The notes beneath the pieces were generated by a model. It was given only the letters and a program-made list of their open reading frames with translations. It had not been told where the DNA came from and ran no database searches. Shown here piece after piece: positions 25,217-34,728 of a DNA stretch of 64,000 nucleotides; position 1 is the stretch's first letter, and each line of letters starts with the position of its first letter. The stretch comes from Allochromatium vinosum DSM 180. Lineage in GTDB: Bacteria > Pseudomonadota > Gammaproteobacteria > Chromatiales > Chromatiaceae. The position numbers and the translations under genes are program-made. The stretch is from the NCBI RefSeq assembly GCF_000025485.1, contig NC_013851.1, forward strand, positions 1,341,154 to 1,405,153. The letters run 5' to 3'.

Positions 25217-26080
25217 ATGAGTCAACAAGACATCAGATACATCGGCCCGACCGCACCGGCGGTCATCAAGGCCAGCCAGCGCATCACGCCCGAGACCACG
25301 GATGAGGTGCGCCACATCACGCTCGAGGTGCTCGACCCGGCCTTCCAGTTCGTCGAGGGCCAGAGCATCGGCGTGCTGGTGCCCGGACCGCACGAATTCG
25401 GCAATGCGATGCACGTGCGCCGTTACTCGATCGCCAATGCGCGCAACGTCCCGATTGGCGGCGGGGTGCATCTGGACGTTCTGGTGCGTCGCTGTTTCTA
25501 CCTCGACGAAGTCAGCGGCGAGCGCTATCCGGGCGTGGCCTCGAACTATCTGTGCGATGCCAAGCCGGGCGACCAGATCACCATCAGCGGCCCCTATCTC
25601 AGCCCCTTCCGTATGCCGCTCGACAATCGCGCCAATCTGCTGATGATCGGTACCGGCACCGGCATTGCGCCCTTCCGCGCCTTCGCTCAGCTCATCTACG
25701 AGCGTCGCGGCGACTGGAAAGGGCAGGTGCGGCTCTACTACGGCGGTCACAGCGGTCTGGACCTGATGTACGCCAACGACGAGACCAGCGACCTGACGCA
25801 CTACTACGACGAGAAGACCTTCCAGGCCTTCCGCGCGCTGGGCACGAAGCCGCTGATGAGTTCCTCGCAGGCGCTGGAGCAGGGTTTGACCGAGCACGCC
25901 GCCGAGGCCTGGCGTCTGATGCGCGAGCCGAACACCCATGTGTTCCTGTCCGGTCTGAGCAAGGTCACGCAGGCGTTCGATCGGGTCATGGCCAAGCAGG
26001 CCGGCTCCGAGGCGGAGTGGAAGCGGCTCAAGCAGCGTCTGATCGACGATGGACGCTGGTCGGAGCTGATCTACGACTGA
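25217..26080 (+). CDS. Ferredoxin-NADP+ reductase (plant-type FNR fold)
   Basis: The 287-residue flavoprotein has the FAD-binding motif RRYSIANA near residue 72 and the pyridine-nucleotide motif GTGTGIAPFRAF near residue 143. It ends with a C-terminal region in which ELIYD closes the chain, as in plant-type reductases. It should transfer electrons between reduced ferredoxin and NADP+. GGAG at about 25204 is 8-9 nt before the ATG at 25217. It lies 94 nt after the Cys-rich mini-gene, on the same strand as the rnf genes, and is followed by a hairpin terminator, so it is probably the last gene of the operon. Confidence 0.88.
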   Translation: MSQQDIRYIGPTAPAVIKASQRITPETTDEVRHITLEVLDPAFQFVEGQSIGVLVPGPHEFGNAMHVRRYSIANARNVPIGGGVHLDVLVRRCFYLDEVSGERYPGVASNYLCDAKPGDQITISGPYLSPFRMPLDNRANLLMIGTGTGIAPFRAFAQLIYERRGDWKGQVRLYYGGHSGLDLMYANDETSDLTHYYDEKTFQAFRALGTKPLMSSSQALEQGLTEHAAEAWRLMREPNTHVFLSGLSKVTQAFDRVMAKQAGSEAEWKRLKQRLIDDGRWSELIYD

Positions 26081-26105
26081 TCGCAAACCACAGGGATGCG
26101 CCCAC

Positions 26106-26158
26106 CGCCAAAGGCTCGTATGCCCCAGCCGATATGGATGGGGTGTGCGCCTTTGGCG
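26106..26158. terminator. Bidirectional hairpin between FNR gene and ribF
   Basis: A perfect 10-bp outer stem CGCCAAAGGC / GCCTTTGGCG encloses a second stem CCCCA / TGGGG. It lies in the 97-bp gap between the convergent rnf-FNR operon and ribF. A T-run is weak on both strands, so terminator function is inferred mainly from the strong fold and convergent position. Confidence 0.55.
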
Positions 26159-26177
26159 TCGCTGTGATCCCGGCGGC

Positions 26178-27119
26178 TCAGGCGCCCAGAAACGCCCGCG
26201 CCGTCCCGGCGTCGCGCTGGATCTGCCCCCGAAGCGCCTCGAACGACTCGAAACGCTGCTCGTCGCGCAGACGCAGCACCAGTTCGACTTCCAGATGCCG
26301 GCCGTAGATCGACTGGTCGAAGTCGAACAGATGCACCTCCAGCCGCGCGCCGGTCCCGTCGACCGTCGGGCGCGTGCCGATGTTGGCCACGCCCGGCCAG
26401 GGTTCCGAACCCAGCCCCTTCACCCGCACCGCATAGACTCCGCGTACCGGGCTGACACGCCTGTGCAGCGCGATATTGGCCGTCGGGAAACCGATGGCGC
26501 GACCGCGCTTGTCGCCATGCACCACGCGCCCTTCCAGGCAATAAGGTCGGCCGAGCAAATGCCGCGCCTGTTCCAGATCGCCGCGCGCCAGCGCCTCGCG
26601 CACCCGTGTGCTGCTGATGCGCTCGGCGCCATGGGTGATGGTGTGCAGATCCTCGACCGCGAATCCGGCCCCGTTCGCCTCGGCTACGCGCCCCATGTCC
26701 CGCAGCAGCGCGAAATCGCCCGTGCGTCCGCGTCCGAACCGGAAGTCGTCGCCGACCAGCAGGAAGCGCACGCCCAGCCCCTCGATCAGCAGCCGCTGAA
26801 CGAACTCCGGCGCCGGCATCGCCGCCAACCTTGGCCCGAACTCCAGCAGCATCACCCGTTCGATGTCGCTCGCGCGCAGTGCCCCGAGCTTCTCGCGCAA
26901 CCGGGTCAACCGCGCCGGCGCCGACTCGGGTGCGAACACCTCCATCGGCTGAGGCTCGAAGGTGATCACGGTCGCCGGCAAGCCCAGCTCACACCCGCGC
27001 GCCAGCAACCGCTGGAAGACCGCGCGATGCCCCAGATGCACCCCGTCGAAGTTGCCGATCGTGGCGACACAGCCGCGATCGGCGGGGCGCAGATTGTGCA
27101 GGCCCCGGATCAGTCTCAT
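26178..27119 (-). CDS. ribF: Bifunctional riboflavin kinase / FAD synthetase RibF
   Basis: RibF (313 aa) converts riboflavin to FMN and FMN to FAD. The N-terminal nucleotidyltransferase domain has GNFDGVHLGHRAVFQRL near residue 22 and SSTRVREALARGD. The C-terminal kinase domain has GRAIGFPTANI and GVYAVRV. Its start codon overlaps the stop of the upstream bciB gene as ATGA. Flavin supply is relevant to both neighbours: BciB and the Rnf/FNR proteins use flavins. In many gammaproteobacteria ribF sits beside ileS and lspA instead, so this context is different. Confidence 0.93.
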   Translation of the reverse strand: MRLIRGLHNLRPADRGCVATIGNFDGVHLGHRAVFQRLLARGCELGLPATVITFEPQPMEVFAPESAPARLTRLREKLGALRASDIERVMLLEFGPRLAAMPAPEFVQRLLIEGLGVRFLLVGDDFRFGRGRTGDFALLRDMGRVAEANGAGFAVEDLHTITHGAERISSTRVREALARGDLEQARHLLGRPYCLEGRVVHGDKRGRAIGFPTANIALHRRVSPVRGVYAVRVKGLGSEPWPGVANIGTRPTVDGTGARLEVHLFDFDQSIYGRHLEVELVLRLRDEQRFESFEALRGQIQRDAGTARAFLGA

Positions 27120-28387
27120 TCTTCGGTCTGCGAAGCGAGTGGACGCCCGAAGACCTCCCGGTAGGTGTCGGCATAGGGTTCAAGCGTCTGATAGACATGC
27201 TCGGGCACCACGCGCGCCTCGAAGCGCGGAAACTTGCTGCGCACATAGTTCAGGTTGCGCAGCAGCTTCATTTCGATGATGGCGCGCGCGAACTCCAGTC
27301 CCTTCGAACCCTTCTTGCGCTGCATGTAGGCGACCAGCTTGCGCACCAGGAACGGCGGCTTCTTGGCCCCCGGCGGCTGGGTCAACCGCGCGATGTAGTG
27401 CGGCATGCCGCGCGTGCGGTCCCCGCTCGAGGTCAGCTCGCCGATCTCCAGATCCGGGCGGATCAGCTCGAACAGCTCCTCGCCGATCTCGGTACGCGCC
27501 AGCACCCACTGCCAGCCCAGTTCGGCGCCCATGTAGCCGACGGTCAGGTCGCACAGCGTATTCGGATAATCGAAGCAGGACAGACACGACGACGGGAAGA
27601 TCCCGTGCAGCTTGTCCATCGGGAAGTCGATGTAGTTGACGCGCTCCTTGTGGCCGTCCTCGTGGCGCATCCAGAGACTGAAGTCCTGCATGAACTCGTA
27701 GTGCACGATGGTCTGCGGCGAGCGCGAAACCTGGGTCAGGAAATATTCCAGATCCGGATAGGTGACGTTGTCGCTACAGGGGATGCCGATCACATAGAGC
27801 TTCTCAAGCCCGAGTTCGGCCTCAACCGCGCGCAGCATGTGCACCTGACAGCTTGTACCTATGAAAGCCAGACGCTTGATGCCCTGTTCGCGCACCTGAT
27901 CGAGCAGGCGCAGGTTGGGTGACAGACAGGGCTTGTTGCCGGCGGTGGCCAGGACTTCGGCGGGCGTGCGCGCGAGCACCGGCTCGGACTTGAAACGGGT
28001 GCCGGGCGCCGCGCCCGTGGTGATGACGGCCTCGACCCGACCCTGTTCGAGCAGACGCGCGCCGAGCGAGGTGACGATGCCGCTCCACTGCGCCTGGGGG
28101 TTGGGACGGCGCATCCGGGCGGCATACTGGGTGCGATGGATGCCGAAGCGCCGCTCGTCGTCGGGCCGGCGCGCGCGACCGTGCAGGCGCTGCTCGATCT
28201 CGGCGGTCTGGTTGCGCACGAAGATACAGGCCGATGACATCCGTCCCTTGAGCGTGCTGTCGCAGAGTCCGCAGTCGCTACAGAGCTTGGGACGGCCCTT
28301 GAGCCGCTCGTCGCTGCTCAGGAGCGAGATGGTGGCGAGTCCCTTGGAGGGGCCGGTGTCCTGTGGGTCGAGCACGGCGTCGTTCAT
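27116..28387 (-). CDS. bciB: Ferredoxin-dependent divinyl (proto)chlorophyllide 8-vinyl reductase, BciB type (FrhB family)
   Basis: The 423-residue protein belongs to the coenzyme-F420-hydrogenase beta-subunit superfamily. It has an N-terminal CSDCGLCDSTLKGRMSSACIF cluster, FIGTSCQVHMLRA, and SSCLSCFDYPNTLCDLTVGYMGA, which closely matches the BciB branch of cyanobacteria and green sulfur bacteria as I remember it. BciB reduces the C8 vinyl group of divinyl chlorophyllide using reduced ferredoxin, FAD and 4Fe-4S clusters. Divergent placement from bchI-bchD supports this. The ORF opens further upstream, but the ATG at 28387 (MNDAVLDPQD) gives the family length. A general F420-type enzyme is the alternative. 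Confidence 0.75.
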   Translation of the reverse strand: MNDAVLDPQDTGPSKGLATISLLSSDERLKGRPKLCSDCGLCDSTLKGRMSSACIFVRNQTAEIEQRLHGRARRPDDERRFGIHRTQYAARMRRPNPQAQWSGIVTSLGARLLEQGRVEAVITTGAAPGTRFKSEPVLARTPAEVLATAGNKPCLSPNLRLLDQVREQGIKRLAFIGTSCQVHMLRAVEAELGLEKLYVIGIPCSDNVTYPDLEYFLTQVSRSPQTIVHYEFMQDFSLWMRHEDGHKERVNYIDFPMDKLHGIFPSSCLSCFDYPNTLCDLTVGYMGAELGWQWVLARTEIGEELFELIRPDLEIGELTSSGDRTRGMPHYIARLTQPPGAKKPPFLVRKLVAYMQRKKGSKGLEFARAIIEMKLLRNLNYVRSKFPRFEARVVPEHVYQTLEPYADTYREVFGRPLASQTEE

Positions 28388-28692
28388 GCGGCGGCCTCGA
28401 TGGCGCGCGCGGCGCGCGTGCTGGCGGGAAGGGTGGCGAAGATCATCGTTGTCGTCCTCCGGCAGATGGATCTGTGCTCGGGTCGAGCCGAACGGGGCGC
28501 TATTGTATGCCATAAGCGCTTCGGACTCGCCGCCGACACATTAAACTTGACCTTGCCTAGCGATGGGCGCTAGGGTCGCGAGTTCGATTTTCGCGCCCGC
28601 GCCTGAGCGCGCTCGATTCGGGTGCTCGCGCTCGCCAGACCCTGTACACCCATTTCGACACACTAGAAACACTAGAACTAGGTTCGCCGCGT
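28388..28692. promoter_or_regulatory. Divergent bciB / bchI promoter region
   Basis: This 305-bp gap separates bciB from bchI and must hold both promoters. It contains a palindrome CTAGCG-ATGGG-CGCTAG at 28557-28573, a TTGACC box at 28547-28552 and a TGT-N12-ACA motif close to bchI (separate entry). A TACAAT hexamer on the - strand (28502-28507) could be a -10 box for bciB, although I find no good -35 partner. No coding potential is seen in the gap. Confidence 0.55.
28643..28660 (+). promoter_or_regulatory. TGT-N12-ACA palindrome (CrtJ/PpsR-type operator)
   Basis: The 18-mer TGTACACCCATTTCGACA matches the TGT-N12-ACA consensus bound by the aerobic photosynthesis repressors CrtJ/PpsR. It lies 32 bp before the bchI start codon, a position where binding could block initiation. 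Only one such site was noticed in this gap, whereas CrtJ/PpsR often uses two. Redox control of bchI-bchD is therefore likely but not proven. Confidence 0.55.
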
Positions 28693-29721
28693 ATGCCCAT
28701 CCCTTTTCCCTTTTCCGCCGTCGTCGCCCAGGAGGAGATGAAACGCTCCCTGCTGATGGCGGCCATCGATCCCTCCATCGGCGGCGTGCTCGTCTTCGGT
28801 GATCGTGGCACGGGTAAGTCCACCGCCATCCGTGGACTGGCCGCCCTGCTGCCGAAGATGCGCGCGGTCGACTGCACCTACAACTGCGACCCCGAGGCCG
28901 GCGACGACTACCTGTGCCAGGAGTGCCGCACCAAGAAGGCCGAGAAAGGCAGTCTCAAGAGCCGGCAGGTGCCTGTGCCCGTGGTCGATCTGCCGCTCGG
29001 CGCCACCGAAGACCGCGTCATCGGCGCACTCGATCTGGAGCGCGCCCTGACCAAGGGCGAGAAAGCCTTCGAGCCGGGCCTGCTGGCGCGCGCCCATCGC
29101 GGCTTCCTCTACATCGACGAGGTCAACCTGCTCGAAGACCATCTGGTCGACTCGCTGCTGGACGTGGCCGCGTCCGGTCAGAACCTGGTCGAGCGCGAGG
29201 GGTTGAGCGTGCGTCACCCGGCGCGCTTCGTGCTGGTCGGCTCGGGCAACCCGGAAGAGGGCGAACTGCGTCCGCAGTTGCAGGACCGTTTCGGCCTTTC
29301 GGTCGAGGTCAAGACGCCCACCGATCTGCCCACACGTATGAAGGTCGTGCGTCTGCGCGACGAGTTCGAGCGTGATCCCGAAGCCTTCGTCGAGAAGTGG
29401 AAGGCCAAGGACGCCAAGGTCAGCCGCCAGATCCAGAAGGCCAAGAAGCTGCTGCCCGAGGTCGAGGTGCCGGATCGGACGCTCGAAGAGACCGCCAAGC
29501 TCTGCATCAAGCTCGGCACCGACGGTCTGCGCGGTGAGCTGACCGTGATCCGCTCGGCGCGTGCGCTCGCCGCGCTCCAGGGCGACAAGACCGTCACCGT
29601 CGATCACGTCAAGACCATCGCCGTCTCGGCGCTGCGCCATCGTCTGCGCCGCGATCCGCTCGACGAGTCCGGCTCGACCAGCCGTGTCGAGCGCGCGATC
29701 AAGGAGCTGTTCGGCGAATGA
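28693..29721 (+). CDS. bchI: Magnesium chelatase ATPase subunit I
   Basis: BchI (342 aa) is the AAA+ motor subunit that, with BchD and BchH, inserts Mg2+ into protoporphyrin IX at the first committed step of bacteriochlorophyll synthesis. Walker A GDRGTGKST lies near residue 37; Walker B is FLYIDEVNLLEDH; the sensor region GSGNPEEGELRPQLQDRFGL is intact. The conserved N-terminal PFSAVVAQEEMK and CNCDPEAGD-type insertion are present. It overlaps bchD by 4 nt (ATGA). No bchH occurs in the window. Confidence 0.97.
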   Translation: MPIPFPFSAVVAQEEMKRSLLMAAIDPSIGGVLVFGDRGTGKSTAIRGLAALLPKMRAVDCTYNCDPEAGDDYLCQECRTKKAEKGSLKSRQVPVPVVDLPLGATEDRVIGALDLERALTKGEKAFEPGLLARAHRGFLYIDEVNLLEDHLVDSLLDVAASGQNLVEREGLSVRHPARFVLVGSGNPEEGELRPQLQDRFGLSVEVKTPTDLPTRMKVVRLRDEFERDPEAFVEKWKAKDAKVSRQIQKAKKLLPEVEVPDRTLEETAKLCIKLGTDGLRGELTVIRSARALAALQGDKTVTVDHVKTIAVSALRHRLRRDPLDESGSTSRVERAIKELFGE

Positions 29722-31538
29722 GCACACCCGGCCCGAATCCCGCTGTCGCGGACGGCGGCACACCGGCCCCGCTTCAGGCGGGTCCGGGCCACTCGCCCTG
29801 GGACGATGCCGTCCTGGCCGCCGTCCTGATGACGATCGATCCGGTCGGTACCGGCGGCGTGGCGCTGCGTGCGCTGCCCGGTCCGGTGCGCGATCAGTGG
29901 CTGTCGATCATGCGCGACCTCCAGCCCGAGGGCACGCCGATGCGGCGCATTCCGCTGCATGTGGCCGATGGGCGACTGCTCGGCGGTCTGGATCTGGCCG
30001 CCACGCTCAATGCCGGGCGTCCGGTGGCCGAGAAAGGGCTGCTGGTCGAGGCCGATGGCGGTGTCGTCGAGCTGGCGATGGCCGAGCGCATCGCGCCCGG
30101 CACGGCCGCGCGGCTCAACATGGCCTTCGACTCGGGCGAGGTGGTCCTGGAACGCGATGGGCTGGCCATGCGCACGCCGTCGCGCTTCGCCGTGGTCGCG
30201 CTCGACGAGGGCGTGGGCGAGGACGAGGGACTGTTGAACGCGCTGCTCGACCGGCTGGCCTTCCATCTGGAACTCAACTACGTCCGCTACGATCAGGCCA
30301 TCGCCTGTAACTACGACGTTGAGGACGTGCTCGCCGCGCGACCGCGTCTGCCCGGCGTCACGATCACCGATACCCAGGTCGAGACCCTGTGCAATATCGC
30401 GCTGGCGCTCGGCATCCCCTCGCTGCGCGCCTCGATCTTCGCCAGCCGCGTGGCCTGTGCCCATGCCGCGCTCGAAGAACGCACCGAAGTGACCGACGAG
30501 GATCTCGCCGTCGCTGGACGTCTGGTGCTCGCTCCGCGCGCGACCCAGCTCCCGCCGATGGAGCCGCCGCCGGACGCCGAACCGCCGCCGCCCGAGCCGG
30601 AAGAGCCGAATCAGGACGAGGAACAGTCCAACCAGGAGCCGCAGGAACCCCAGGAGCTTCAGGACAAGATCCTGGACGCCACCAAGGCGGCGATCCCGGC
30701 CGGTCTGCTGGCCCAGCTCCAGATGGGCAAGCTGCGCCGCTCGCGCGCGCGCGCCACCGGCAAGGCGGGGGCAGTCCAGAATGCGCCCTCGCGCGGACGG
30801 CCGGCTGGGGTGCTGCGCGGCGAGCCGCGTGCCGGACAGCGGTTGAACGTGATCGAAACCCTGCGTTCCGCCGCGCCCTGGCAGCGCATCCGCCGCGAGG
30901 AACGCGCGCGCGCCGGCAAGCCGTCCAACCGGCTCGAAATCCGTCAGGACGACTTCCGCATCACCCGCTTCAAGCACAAGTCCGAGAGCACGACCATCTT
31001 CGTGGTCGATGCCTCCGGCTCTTCGGCGCTGCACCGTCTGGCCGAGGCCAAGGGTGCGGTCGAGCTGCTGCTGGCCGACTGCTATGTGCGGCGCGATCAG
31101 GTCGCGCTGGTGGCGTTCCGGGGGCAGGGGGCCGAGGTGCTGCTGCCGCCGACGCGCTCGCTGGTGCGTGCCAAGCGCAGTCTGGCCGGGCTGCCGGGCG
31201 GCGGCGGCACGCCGCTGGCCTCGGGCATCGACCTGGGGATGATGCTGGCCGATGGCGTGCAGCGTCGCGGCGGCACCCCGGTGCTGATCGTCATGACCGA
31301 CGGTCGGGCCAATGTCGCGCGCGACGGTACGGGCGGGCGCACGCGCGCCAACGAGGAAGCGCTGGCCGCCGCGCGCGCGGTACGCTCGCTGGAGATCCCC
31401 GCACTGGTGATCGACACCTCGCCGCGTCCGCAGCCGCAGGGGCGTGAACTGGCCAAGGAAATGGGCGCGGTCTATCTGCCGCTGCCGCATGCCGATGCCA
31501 ACGCGCTCAATCAGGCCGTGCGGGCGACGGCGGGCTGA
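29718..31538 (+). CDS. bchD: Magnesium chelatase subunit D
   Basis: BchD (606 aa) couples the BchI ATPase ring to the BchH catalytic subunit. The N-terminal AAA+-like domain (about 1-260) is degenerate with no good Walker A, as usual for BchD. A Pro/Glu/Gln-rich acidic linker spans about 275-315 ([19 protein letters not shown]). The C-terminal von Willebrand A domain has an intact MIDAS motif DASGS at 431-435 and a later [10 protein letters not shown]. It starts within the bchI stop codon. It is followed by a hairpin and a tRNA gene rather than bchO. Confidence 0.96.
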   Translation: MSTPGPNPAVADGGTPAPLQAGPGHSPWDDAVLAAVLMTIDPVGTGGVALRALPGPVRDQWLSIMRDLQPEGTPMRRIPLHVADGRLLGGLDLAATLNAGRPVAEKGLLVEADGGVVELAMAERIAPGTAARLNMAFDSGEVVLERDGLAMRTPSRFAVVALDEGVGEDEGLLNALLDRLAFHLELNYVRYDQAIACNYDVEDVLAARPRLPGVTITDTQVETLCNIALALGIPSLRASIFASRVACAHAALEERTEVTDEDLAVAGRLVLAPRATQLPPMEPPPDAEPPPPEPEEPNQDEEQSNQEPQEPQELQDKILDATKAAIPAGLLAQLQMGKLRRSRARATGKAGAVQNAPSRGRPAGVLRGEPRAGQRLNVIETLRSAAPWQRIRREERARAGKPSNRLEIRQDDFRITRFKHKSESTTIFVVDASGSSALHRLAEAKGAVELLLADCYVRRDQVALVAFRGQGAEVLLPPTRSLVRAKRSLAGLPGGGGTPLASGIDLGMMLADGVQRRGGTPVLIVMTDGRANVARDGTGGRTRANEEALAAARAVRSLEIPALVIDTSPRPQPQGRELAKEMGAVYLPLPHADANALNQAVRATAG

Positions 31539-31586
31539 TCGCCGCTTCGCACCGCTTGTCACGCCGGTCGGAATGACGCAGAATGA

Positions 31587-31623
31587 CAGCCGCTCGTCCT
31601 CCCCATCGCGGGGAGGGCGGCTG
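31587..31623. terminator. Two-part GC-rich hairpin after bchD
   Basis: An outer stem CAGCCGC / GCGGCTG and an inner stem CCTCCCC / GGGGAGG are joined by a TCGT bulge, with an ATCGC loop. It begins about 50 nt after bchD and ends 15 nt before the tRNA. There is no T-run, so it may be a Rho-assisted terminator or an RNA stability element for the bchI-bchD transcript. Confidence 0.55.
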
Positions 31624-31638
31624 TCGATACCCGATCAT

Positions 31639-31714
<76 letters not shown>

Positions 31715-31798
31715 CTCACTCTTGAACGGCTTCGAGCCGGTCTCCGTTCTTGCAGGGCAGGCTCTTCGCCCCTGGAAGCCAAAGGCTGGAAGCTGGAT

Positions 31799-33115
<1,317 letters not shown>

Positions 33116-33182
33116 GCATCGAGTGATGCCGGTCAGTCCCAGGGGAGACATCGATCCAAACCTCGTGCAGGTCGGGTGAGTC

Positions 33183-33224
33183 TTGACGCACCTTGCATGC
33201 GATGCGCACAATGCATGCATCGCA
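33183..33224 (+). promoter_or_regulatory. Promoter and palindromic operator of the FitAB/VapBC module
   Basis: TTGACG (33183-33188) and CACAAT (33207-33212), 18 nt apart, form a good sigma-70 promoter. An inverted repeat TGCGATGC (33198-33205) / GCATCGCA (33217-33224) straddles the -10 box. This is the position expected for the operator of a ribbon-helix-helix antitoxin, so the module is probably autorepressed. Confidence 0.65.
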
Positions 33225-33246
33225 ATCAATTTGGGAGTGATGTTTG

Positions 33247-33489
33247 ATGGCGGCTTTGACGATCCGTAACCTGGATGAATCGATCAAGTCGGCGATTCGC
33301 GTGCGCGCGGCGCAACATGGGATATCCATGGAAGAGGAAGCGCGGCGTCTGCTGCGCGAGGCGGTGTCTCGCTCCAGTTCTCCAGTGCCCATGGGGCAGT
33401 GTTTGCTCGCGCGTTTCGGCGAGACGGCGACCGAGGACTTCAGTGTTCCCGAGCGCCATCGGCCGCGCGTAGCGCCCGAGTGGGACTGA
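33247..33489 (+). CDS. FitA/VapB-like ribbon-helix-helix antitoxin
   Basis: The 80-residue protein begins MAALTIRNLDESIKSAIRVR, a beta-strand plus helix typical of Arc/FitA ribbon-helix-helix antitoxins, followed by HGISMEEEARRLLREAV. It would bind DNA as a dimer and neutralise the PIN-domain toxin encoded 3 nt downstream through its C-terminus. A TTG one codon earlier is open, but ATG with GGGAG upstream is preferred. Confidence 0.85.
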   Translation: MAALTIRNLDESIKSAIRVRAAQHGISMEEEARRLLREAVSRSSSPVPMGQCLLARFGETATEDFSVPERHRPRVAPEWD

Positions 33490-33492
33490 GTG

Positions 33493-33939
33493 ATGCTGTT
33501 GCTCGATACGAATGTTTTGTCGGAATTCATGCGGCCACGGCCTGATGCCGGCGTGGTGGCCTGGCTCGATGCGCAGGATCAGCCGGATCTGTTCATCAGT
33601 GCTATCAGCCGCGCCGAGATCGAGCTGGGATTGGCGTTGATGCCGGCCGGTAAACGGCAAGCCGGGCTGGCGCGGGCGGCGCGAGCCATGTTCGAGCACG
33701 ACTTCGAGAGCCGTTGTCTGGCGTTCGACGATAGCGCGGCGAGTCATTATGCGCGCCTGGTGGCCGAACGGACTCGTCGGGGACGTCCGATCAGTGTGGA
33801 GGATGCGCAGATTGCCGCGATTGCTTTGGCGCGGGGGTTGCGGCTGGCGACGCGCAATACGTCTGATTTCACGGATATCGACGGGTTGGTCTTGGTCGAT
33901 CCATGGCGTTGGCATGGCGCAACGATCGCTCAGGACTGA
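33493..33939 (+). CDS. PIN-domain ribonuclease toxin (FitB/VapC type)
   Basis: The 148-residue protein is a PIN-domain endoribonuclease. The first acidic residue lies in LLLDTNVLSEFM, the glutamate in SRAEIELGLALM, and the C-terminal Asp residues in ISVEDAQIAAIA and NTSDFTDIDGL. These form the metal-binding quartet that cleaves RNA. It is the toxin of the pair with the preceding antitoxin. GTG just before the ATG is an alternative start. The 3' end overlaps the convergent HTH-Sel1 gene by 10 nt. Confidence 0.88.
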   Translation: MLLLDTNVLSEFMRPRPDAGVVAWLDAQDQPDLFISAISRAEIELGLALMPAGKRQAGLARAARAMFEHDFESRCLAFDDSAASHYARLVAERTRRGRPISVEDAQIAAIALARGLRLATRNTSDFTDIDGLVLVDPWRWHGATIAQD

Positions 33940-34505
33940 TCGGTGCCGGCTGTCGCGTTCAGGGCATTCAGGAGCGTTTGGCGCTCGATGTCGTCGAGGG
34001 CGGTCTTGAGGGCGGTGTGGTTCTGGGCGTGCAGGAGTTCCTGGCCGGCGGGGCTGTGCAGGAAGGCGTGCAGGGCTTGGGCGAGTGGGTGGCCTTTGCG
34101 GGCGGCTGTGTCGAGCCAGTGGAGGCCGGTTTCGAGGTGGCATTCGACGCCCTCGCCGGACAGGTAGGCGCGTGCGAGCCAGCACATGGCGTCGGGGTAG
34201 AAGGCGTTGGCGGCGCTTTGGAACCAGGGGATGGCGTCGGCGGGGCGGTCGGCGGTGAGGAGGAGGATGCCGAGGTCGCATTGGGCGGCGGGGTCGCCAC
34301 GGTCGGCGTCGACGATGATGGGGTGGTGTTCGGGGGCGATGTTGAGGTGTGAGAGTGGGAGGATGTCTTGCAGGCGGACGCGGGTCTTGTCTCCCGGCTC
34401 GGTGGGGCCGGCGGCGGTCAGGCGGCCGCTGTCGATGTAGCGCCAGAGGGTGCGTTTGGTCAGGCCGGTGAGGGCGACGGCGGTGTTGAGGCTGATCAGG
34501 TGCAT
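33930..34505 (-). CDS. Helix-turn-helix plus Sel1-like repeat protein
   Basis: The 191-residue protein starts with a MerR/excisionase-like helix-turn-helix (LNTAVALTGLTKRTLWRYIDSGRLTA, about residues 5-30) and continues with alpha-helical Sel1/TPR-type repeats (AAQCDLGILLL, ADAIPWFQSAANAFYPDAMCWLARAYLSGEGV, TGLHWLDTAARKGHPLAQ). The combination suggests a DNA-binding regulator with a protein-interaction domain. No specific target is known. It is transcribed away from the pilin promoter, so it shares the 330-bp regulatory gap at 34506-34835. An upstream TTG start is possible. Confidence 0.65.
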   Translation of the reverse strand: MHLISLNTAVALTGLTKRTLWRYIDSGRLTAAGPTEPGDKTRVRLQDILPLSHLNIAPEHHPIIVDADRGDPAAQCDLGILLLTADRPADAIPWFQSAANAFYPDAMCWLARAYLSGEGVECHLETGLHWLDTAARKGHPLAQALHAFLHSPAGQELLHAQNHTALKTALDDIERQTLLNALNATAGTDQS

Positions 34506-34584
34506 CGGGCTTGGGTGCAGCAAGGCGGCGATGGATTGGGGCTTTAGTTTATACAGTCATGGGGGGTGTGACATCGGTCCGCAT

Positions 34585-34606
34585 CTGTCACTGTGTGGAG
34601 TGACAG
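34585..34606. promoter_or_regulatory. TGTC/GACA site cluster with perfect palindrome (PilR-type enhancer)
   Basis: CTGTCACT - 6 nt - AGTGACAG is an 8-bp-arm inverted repeat. Further TGACA, TGTCA, GACAG and ACAG half-sites occur between about 34568 and 34656, all upstream of the sigma-54 promoter. PilR of Pseudomonas binds several TGTC-containing sites at the same relative position upstream of pilA, so this region is a likely activator enhancer. Confidence 0.55.
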
Positions 34607-34662
34607 GAGCGGGGGCTGTCATTGGGGGGGGCGACAGAGGCATGTGGGGCAGACAGCGAAAG

Positions 34663-34678
34663 TGTGATATCGATCACA
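34663..34678. promoter_or_regulatory. Perfect CRP/Vfr-type site
   Basis: TGTGATATCGATCACA is an exact TGTGA-N6-TCACA match, the consensus for CRP and its homologue Vfr. It lies about 50 bp upstream of the sigma-54 -24 box. It could serve cAMP control of the pilin gene or, in the other direction, of the HTH-Sel1 gene. Confidence 0.6.
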
Positions 34679-34728
34679 GGAAAACCCCGGATTTGGGCAT
34701 GGATGACTCATCCGCTGCATAAAGATGG

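Noticed and set aside
27116-28387. True F420-reducing hydrogenase beta subunit
   Set aside because: No hydrogenase genes are present, and the conserved blocks and bchI-bchD context fit BciB better.
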